DNA of 11,274 bases from an uncultured Duganella sp. (GTDB taxonomy: Bacteria > Pseudomonadota > Gammaproteobacteria > Burkholderiales > Burkholderiaceae), in assembly GCA_946482635.1 (NCBI GenBank), contig CAMLSG010000183.1:1-11274 (forward strand), given 5' to 3'. Each line of letters begins with the position of its first letter. Positions within the stretch are counted from its first letter, which is position 1. Below, piece by piece: positions 7,658 to 11,274 of this stretch. A program made the position numbers and the translations under genes. The notes under the pieces are model-generated. The model worked only from the letters and a program-made list of their open reading frames with translations. It did not search any database and was not told the origin of the DNA.

Positions 7658-8452
7658 GTGTTCCAGGACATCGACTGGTCCCGCGCCTGGTATGCCTCGG
7701 TGCGGGACGCCGCTTCCCGCATCGACCTATCCCTGCCCAGCGTGGTCCAGCCGTTCTGCGAACAGGCGGCCGCACTGCGGCTGCTCAACCACGCGGGCCA
7801 GCCGCTGCGCTTCGTGCCGCAAGCCTCCCTTCCTGACGGCACCGCCTATGAAGAGTTCATCGGCGCCACCGGCCAAGTGCCCACCCGCGACAACCTGCAC
7901 GATTTCTTCAACGGCCTGGTGTGGCTGACCTTCCCGCTCGTCAAACGCCAGCTCAACGCCTTGCAGGCTGCGCAGATCGCCCAGGACGGCGTGGGCAAGT
8001 CACGCGGTCCCGCGCGCGATGCTGCTACCATCTATGACGAAAACTCGGCGTTGCTGGTCGTGCGCGACGATGCCGAGGGCGCGGCCCTGGTGGATGCCTT
8101 GCGCAACCACCGCTGGCGCGACGCTTTCGTGGAGCGCGCCGCCATGTTCGGCCGCGACGCCGAAGTCTGGCTGTTCGGCCACGCGCTGATGGAAAAGCTG
8201 GTGGCGCCGTACAAAGCCATTACGGCCCACACGCGGGTGGTGCTGGCCGGCGCCGCCTACTGGGCGCTGGACGCTGCAGGCCGCCGTGCATGGCTGGATC
8301 GCGACGAAGCGGCGCGCCTGGCGAGCGAAGGCCTGGCCAAGGGCGGCTTCACGCCGCTGCCGGTGCTGGGCATTCCCGGCTGGTGGCCGCAGCAGGACGA
8401 CACTTTTTATGCAGACGACACGGTATTCCGCGCCAAGCGGAAGCCCGCTTGA
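7658..8452 (+). CDS. DUF3025 domain-containing protein
   Basis: A 264-residue protein of unknown function. It reads FQDIDWSRAWYASVRD (2-17), then YEEFIGATGQVPTRDNLHDFFNGLVWLTFP (64-93) with LNALQAAQ (99-106), then RDAATIYDENSALLV (120-134), which are the conserved blocks I associate with DUF3025. No signal peptide or membrane helix is evident. GTG at 7658 is chosen because AAGGGA (7648-7653), overlapping the pyrC stop, lies 4 nt upstream and the N-terminus then resembles relatives. The only earlier in-frame start noted, GTG 7562, would overlap pyrC by 88 nt. I recall DUF3025 genes next to pyrC in other betaproteobacteria, but that link gives no function here. Confidence 0.85.
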   Translation: MFQDIDWSRAWYASVRDAASRIDLSLPSVVQPFCEQAAALRLLNHAGQPLRFVPQASLPDGTAYEEFIGATGQVPTRDNLHDFFNGLVWLTFPLVKRQLNALQAAQIAQDGVGKSRGPARDAATIYDENSALLVVRDDAEGAALVDALRNHRWRDAFVERAAMFGRDAEVWLFGHALMEKLVAPYKAITAHTRVVLAGAAYWALDAAGRRAWLDRDEAARLASEGLAKGGFTPLPVLGIPGWWPQQDDTFYADDTVFRAKRKPA

Positions 8453-8465
8453 AAAGGAGCTTTGA

Positions 8466-9449
8466 ATGGACAAGATTATTCGTTGGGGCATCCTCGGCAC
8501 CGGCAAGATCGCCAAGGCCTTCGCCACGGCGCTGCGCGATGTACCCGATGTCGAACTGGCGGCGGTTGCGTCGCGCAGTTTAGATAGCGCTACCGAGTTC
8601 GCCAGGGAATATGGCGCAAAGCGCGCCCATGGCAACTACCAGGCGCTGGCCGACGACAGCGGCGTGGATGTCATCTACATCGCCACCCCGCACGCCATGC
8701 ACCACGAGAATGCCATCATGTGCCTGAAGGGCGGCAAGGCGCTGCTGGTTGAAAAGGCCTTTACCCTGAACCGCCGCGAAGCGCAGGAAATATTCGACCT
8801 GGCGCGCGAGCGCAAGCTGTTCGTGATGGAGGCGATGTGGACCCGCTTCCAGCCCGCCATCCTGGAAGCCAAGCGCATGATCGACATGGGCGAGATCGGC
8901 AATGTACGCAACCTGCAGGCCGATTTCGGCTTCCCGGCCGACTTCGGCCCTGAGCACCGCCTGTTCAATCCCTTGCTGGGCGGAGGCTCCCTGCTGGACC
9001 TGGGCATCTACCCGTTGTCGATGGCAGCTTTCTTCCTCGGCCCGGTCAAGGGCGTGCACGGCTATGGCGAACTGACGCCGGCCGGTGTCGACATGCAGGC
9101 CAGCTTCGTGCTGCAGCACGAAGGCGGCGCCCTGTCAGCCTGTAGCAGCAGCCTGAACACCTGGACCCCGACCACCCTGACCATCTGTGGCGACAAGGGC
9201 TTCTTGCGCCTGCATGGGCGCTTCCACCACACCGAGCGCTTTACCATTAGCCTGAACCGCGGCGAAGAACGCGAATTCCACTTCCCGCGCATCGGCAACG
9301 GCTATGCGCACGAAGCGATGGAGGTAGGACGTTGCCTGCGCGAAGGCCTGCTGGAAAGCCCGGAAATGCCGCTGCATGAAACCGTCGAGCTGATGGGCGT
9401 ACTCGATGCGCTGCGCGCCCAGCTCGGCGTGCGCTACAGCGTCGATTGA
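8466..9449 (+). CDS. Gfo/Idh/MocA family NAD(P)-dependent oxidoreductase
   Basis: A 327-residue cytoplasmic dehydrogenase. The N-terminal Rossmann fold has WGILGTGKIAKAF (7-19), with dinucleotide motif GTGKIA. IYIATPHAMH (70-79) and LLVEKAFTLN (93-102) follow, the latter being the EK(P) motif with alanine in place of the usual proline. The catalytic block is GGGSLLDLGIYPLSM (172-186), with D178 and Y182 in the usual active-site region. GFPADFGPEHRLFNPLLGGG (155-174) resembles the dimeric dihydrodiol dehydrogenase/xylose dehydrogenase branch. Substrate is probably a sugar or diol but cannot be fixed. A strong AAGGAG (8454-8459) lies 6 nt before the ATG, and the gap to the DUF3025 gene is 13 nt, suggesting co-transcription. 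No clear functional tie to pyrimidine synthesis. Confidence 0.93.
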   Translation: MDKIIRWGILGTGKIAKAFATALRDVPDVELAAVASRSLDSATEFAREYGAKRAHGNYQALADDSGVDVIYIATPHAMHHENAIMCLKGGKALLVEKAFTLNRREAQEIFDLARERKLFVMEAMWTRFQPAILEAKRMIDMGEIGNVRNLQADFGFPADFGPEHRLFNPLLGGGSLLDLGIYPLSMAAFFLGPVKGVHGYGELTPAGVDMQASFVLQHEGGALSACSSSLNTWTPTTLTICGDKGFLRLHGRFHHTERFTISLNRGEEREFHFPRIGNGYAHEAMEVGRCLREGLLESPEMPLHETVELMGVLDALRAQLGVRYSVD

Positions 9450-9491
9450 CGGCGAAGCCACACGCGACAACTCTTTACAAAAAAGTATTAG

Positions 9492-9542
9492 CCCTCCAAT
9501 TGCCATAAAGTTATTATCGAATTTTTAACTTTGGTTGGAGGG
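9492..9542 (+). promoter_or_regulatory. Nested inverted repeat covering the Shine-Dalgarno of the secreted-protein gene
   Basis: The outer arms CCCTCCAA (9492-9499) and TTGGAGGG (9535-9542) are perfect 8-bp complements, and the right arm contains GGAGGG, the ribosome binding site. The inner arms AAAGTTA (9507-9513) and TAACTTT (9526-9532) are perfect 7-bp complements around a 12-nt AT-rich loop. The internal loop is 7 nt on the left and 2 nt on the right. In RNA this would hide the ribosome binding site, like a thermosensor or a translational switch. Whether the left arm is transcribed is unknown. Confidence 0.5.
9512..9517 (+). promoter_or_regulatory. Possible -10 element in an AT-rich pre-gene region
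   Basis: The stretch 9470-9532 is much more AT-rich than its surroundings. TATTAT (5 of 6 consensus) lies 29 nt before the ATG at 9547; the hexamer TTAGCC (9488-9493) at an 18-nt spacing is only a 3 of 6 match to the -35. Other weak boxes, TTTACA (9474-9479) and TTGACG (9446-9451), lack a good partner. If this -10 is used, the left arm of the 9492-9542 inverted repeat would not be transcribed. Confidence 0.3.
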
Positions 9543-9546
9543 TGGT

Positions 9547-10041
9547 ATGCATCATGCAATCCTGAAGCTGGCTGGCGCTGCGGCGCTGGCATTGGCATCC
9601 GGCGCCGCTTCGGCGCACTGGGTCACTACTGATCTTCAAGTAACGGGCATCATCCAGGAGATACCTGGGCCATCCGCCCGTTGCCCTTCCAACTTCGGCG
9701 GCACCATTACCGGCCACGGCACCAGCGCGCTGCTGGGCCGCGTGGTCTACGTCGCCAGCGACTGCATCACCCCGGACGGTGCGATTTACAACTTCAACCG
9801 CGGCCGCCTGATCCTCATGACCCTGTCCGGCGACCAGATTTATGCCGACTACAGCGGCCAGTTCGTGCCGACCGGCCAGGGCACCAATTATGTCTTCAGC
9901 GGCGCCACCTTCCAGATCGTCGGCGGCACCGGCCAGTATATTTTCGCCACCGGCGGCGGCCAGTTGCAGGGCGGCGAAGACATGGTGACCGGCGCGGGCA
10001 ATATCGTCCTCAGCGGCCGCATGAGCTACTGGAAGCGCTAA
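9547..10041 (+). CDS. Small secreted protein of unknown function
   Basis: A 164-residue protein with a clear signal peptide: MHHAILKLAGAAALALASGAASA, cleavage predicted after residue 23, before His-Trp-Val. The mature part of about 141 residues is rich in Gly, Thr and aromatic residues, with alternating polar and hydrophobic strands suggesting an all-beta fold. It has two cysteines (C46, C73) that could form a disulfide. The C-terminal part FSGATFQIVGGTGQYIFATGGGQLQGG (117-143) recalls the GGTGxF-ATG pattern of small secreted beta-barrel proteins (allene oxide cyclase/dirigent-like), a weak resemblance. There are no metal-site or catalytic motifs and no membrane helix beyond the signal. GGAGGG (9537-9542) lies 4 nt before the ATG; the TTG at 9535 is an unlikely alternative. 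It stands alone, 97 nt after the dehydrogenase gene. Confidence 0.8.
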   Translation: MHHAILKLAGAAALALASGAASAHWVTTDLQVTGIIQEIPGPSARCPSNFGGTITGHGTSALLGRVVYVASDCITPDGAIYNFNRGRLILMTLSGDQIYADYSGQFVPTGQGTNYVFSGATFQIVGGTGQYIFATGGGQLQGGEDMVTGAGNIVLSGRMSYWKR

Positions 10042-10061
10042 GGCCCGCCGTTCTGGCGGCC
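10042..10061. other. GC-rich stem-loop after the secreted-protein gene
   Basis: Directly after the stop, GGCC-C-GCC (10042-10049) pairs with GGCGGCC (10055-10061) with one bulged C, around a 5-nt loop. No T-run follows, so it is at best an atypical terminator. Confidence 0.3.
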
Positions 10062-10113
10062 GCCAGCAGGATTTGGCGGCATCCTTTACACTGGCTTTCT
10101 TTGCCAGCAGGAT
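10062..10113. repeat. 11-bp direct repeat GCCAGCAGGAT upstream of the MFS gene
   Basis: GCCAGCAGGAT occurs at 10062-10072 and again at 10103-10113, 41 bp apart. The second copy supplies the AGGA Shine-Dalgarno of the MFS gene. No clear -35/-10 pair is seen in this 79-bp gap, so the repeat may be regulatory or accidental. Confidence 0.35.
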
Positions 10114-10120
10114 GCCCGCC

Positions 10121-11274
10121 ATGACCAGCAACGACCGCCACCTCAATCTCAAGACGATCCTGCTCACCACCGGCGTCGTGCTGACGCTGTCGATGGGCGT
10201 GCGCCACGGCTTCGGCTTCTGGATGCAGCCGATTTCGCAGGCCAATGGCTGGACGCGCGAAACCTATTCGCTGGCGCTGGCGCTGCAAAACCTGCTGTGG
10301 GGCGCCTTCGGCCCCTTCGCCGGCATGGTGGCCGACCGCTGGGGCACCCAGCGCGTGGTGATCGCCGGCGCCTTTTCCTATATGGCGGGCTTGCTGTGGA
10401 TGGCCACTGTGACGCAGCCGACCCTGTTCATCGTCGGATCGGGCGTGTTCATCGGCCTGGGCCTGGCCTGTACCGCCTTCGGCGCAGTGAGCGGCATTAT
10501 CGGCCGCGCGGCGCCGGTGGAAAAGCGCTCCTGGGCATTCGGCGTTTCCGGCGCCGCCAGCTCCTTCGGCCAGTTCCTGATGATGCCGGTCGAGCAGCAA
10601 CTGATTTCCTCCATCGGCTGGCAGCACGCCTTCTACGCACTGGCCGGCGTGGTATTCCTGCTGATGATTCCAATGACCGCTTTCATGCGCGAGCCGAAAC
10701 ATGCAGTGGCAACAGGCGGCGCGCACCAGAGCGTGGGCGAGGCCATGCGTGAAGCGATGGGCAACCGTTCCTTCATGCTGCTGGTGGCCGGCTATTTCGT
10801 GTGCGGTTTCCAGCTGGTGTTTGTCGGCGCCCACTTGCCTGCCTACCTGAAGGACAAGGGCATTGCGACGCCGGGCGTGGCCGTGATGGCGCTGGCGCTG
10901 ATTGGCCTGTTCAATATCTTCGGCTCGTTCACTGCCGGCCAGTTGGGCGGCCGCATGCCGAAGCGCTACCTGCTTTCCTCGATCTATTTCGCGCGCTCGG
11001 TGGTGATTGGCCTGTTCCTGCTGGCACCATTGTCGCAGTGGTCGGTCTACCTGTTCGCTGCGGCCATCGGCTTCCTGTGGCTGGCCACGGTACCGCTCAC
11101 CAACGGCATCATCGCCGGCGTGTTCGGCTTGAAGCATATGTCGATGCTGGCGGGCGTGGTGTTCCTGTCGCACCAGGTGGGCAGCTTCATCGGCGTGTGG
11201 CTGGGCGGCTACCTGTTCGACAAGCTTGGCAGCTACGACGTAGTGTGGGGCATCACCCTCGGCCTCGGCATCTT
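10121..11274 (+). CDS. MFS transporter (partial, C-terminus outside window)
   Basis: Inner-membrane secondary transporter; 384 codons are visible of a family that usually has about 400-430. Helix 1 is TILLTTGVVLTLSMGVRHGFGFWM (12-35). The helix 2-3 loop motif is GMVADRWGTQRVVIAG (68-83), the GxxxDRxGxR signature of MFS. GVSGAASSFGQFLMMPV (141-157) fits helix 5, a central loop follows near 192-214, and LKHMSMLAGVVFLSHQVGSFIGVWLGGYLFDKLGSYD (337-373) is the late-helix block typical of the oxalate/formate antiporter-like and monocarboxylate-type MFS group. Substrate is unknown. I chose ATG 10121, 8 nt after AGGA (10109-10112); the in-frame ATG at 10112 overlaps that Shine-Dalgarno. No functional link with neighbours is evident. 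Confidence 0.9.
   Translation, partial: MTSNDRHLNLKTILLTTGVVLTLSMGVRHGFGFWMQPISQANGWTRETYSLALALQNLLWGAFGPFAGMVADRWGTQRVVIAGAFSYMAGLLWMATVTQPTLFIVGSGVFIGLGLACTAFGAVSGIIGRAAPVEKRSWAFGVSGAASSFGQFLMMPVEQQLISSIGWQHAFYALAGVVFLLMIPMTAFMREPKHAVATGGAHQSVGEAMREAMGNRSFMLLVAGYFVCGFQLVFVGAHLPAYLKDKGIATPGVAVMALALIGLFNIFGSFTAGQLGGRMPKRYLLSSIYFARSVVIGLFLLAPLSQWSVYLFAAAIGFLWLATVPLTNGIIAGVFGLKHMSMLAGVVFLSHQVGSFIGVWLGGYLFDKLGSYDVVWGITLGLGI

Noticed and set aside
6741..7775. Long open frame (344 codons) on the minus strand opposite pyrC
   Set aside because: It lies antisense to an intact, fully motif-matched dihydroorotase. Its translation is Arg/Gly/Val/Gln-rich without recognisable motifs, as expected for the shadow frame of a GC-rich gene.
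10010..11173. Long open frame (387 codons) on the minus strand opposite the MFS gene
   Set aside because: The His/Gln/Arg/Ala-rich translation shows no domain, while the plus strand encodes a clear MFS transporter with signature loops.

Overview
The window looks like a chromosomal stretch of a GC-rich betaproteobacterium. Gene content, protein style (GltI/GltJ/GltK/GltL, E. coli-type PyrC followed by a DUF3025 gene) and codon use suggest Burkholderiales, possibly Oxalobacteraceae. That placement is an inference from remembered families, not a search. I see no RNA genes, CRISPR arrays, transposase or prophage genes. The content is mostly ordinary metabolism and transport, and the less explained parts are the intergenic regions.

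Region 1 (1-4311) handles acidic amino acids or dicarboxylates. A cation-coupled DAACS-family symporter, cut by the window's left edge, is read leftward. From the other side of a 137-bp divergent region runs an ABC-importer operon in the order ATPase (gltL), periplasmic binding protein (gltI), and two permeases (gltJ, gltK). The binding protein keeps all five ligand-contact residues I recall from the E. coli/Shigella glutamate/aspartate-binding protein, which supports glutamate/aspartate uptake. The divergent region holds a good sigma-70 promoter for the symporter and a small inverted repeat just downstream of its predicted start point.

Region 2 (4312-4552) is non-coding. It carries a 105-bp nested imperfect palindrome directly after gltK, with 22-bp ends flanked by GGT on both sides. 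It is either a long RNA hairpin at the operon end or a MITE-like insertion. A second small stem-loop follows.

Region 3 (4553-6489) has an exported metal-dependent amidohydrolase (+) and a VOC/PhnB-like protein (-). They converge and their stop codons overlap at the palindrome TTAA.

Region 4 (6600-9449) is a compact three-gene rightward unit: pyrC (dihydroorotase, pyrimidine synthesis), a DUF3025 protein starting at GTG, and a Gfo/Idh/MocA-type oxidoreductase. Gaps are 8 and 13 nt.

Region 5 (9450-11274) has a small secreted protein of unknown function, whose Shine-Dalgarno lies inside a nested inverted repeat, and then an MFS transporter cut by the right edge.

The best candidates for something undescribed are the 4322-4426 palindrome, the 9492-9542 structure over the ribosome binding site, and the secreted protein it precedes. 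None of these is proven to be a new system.
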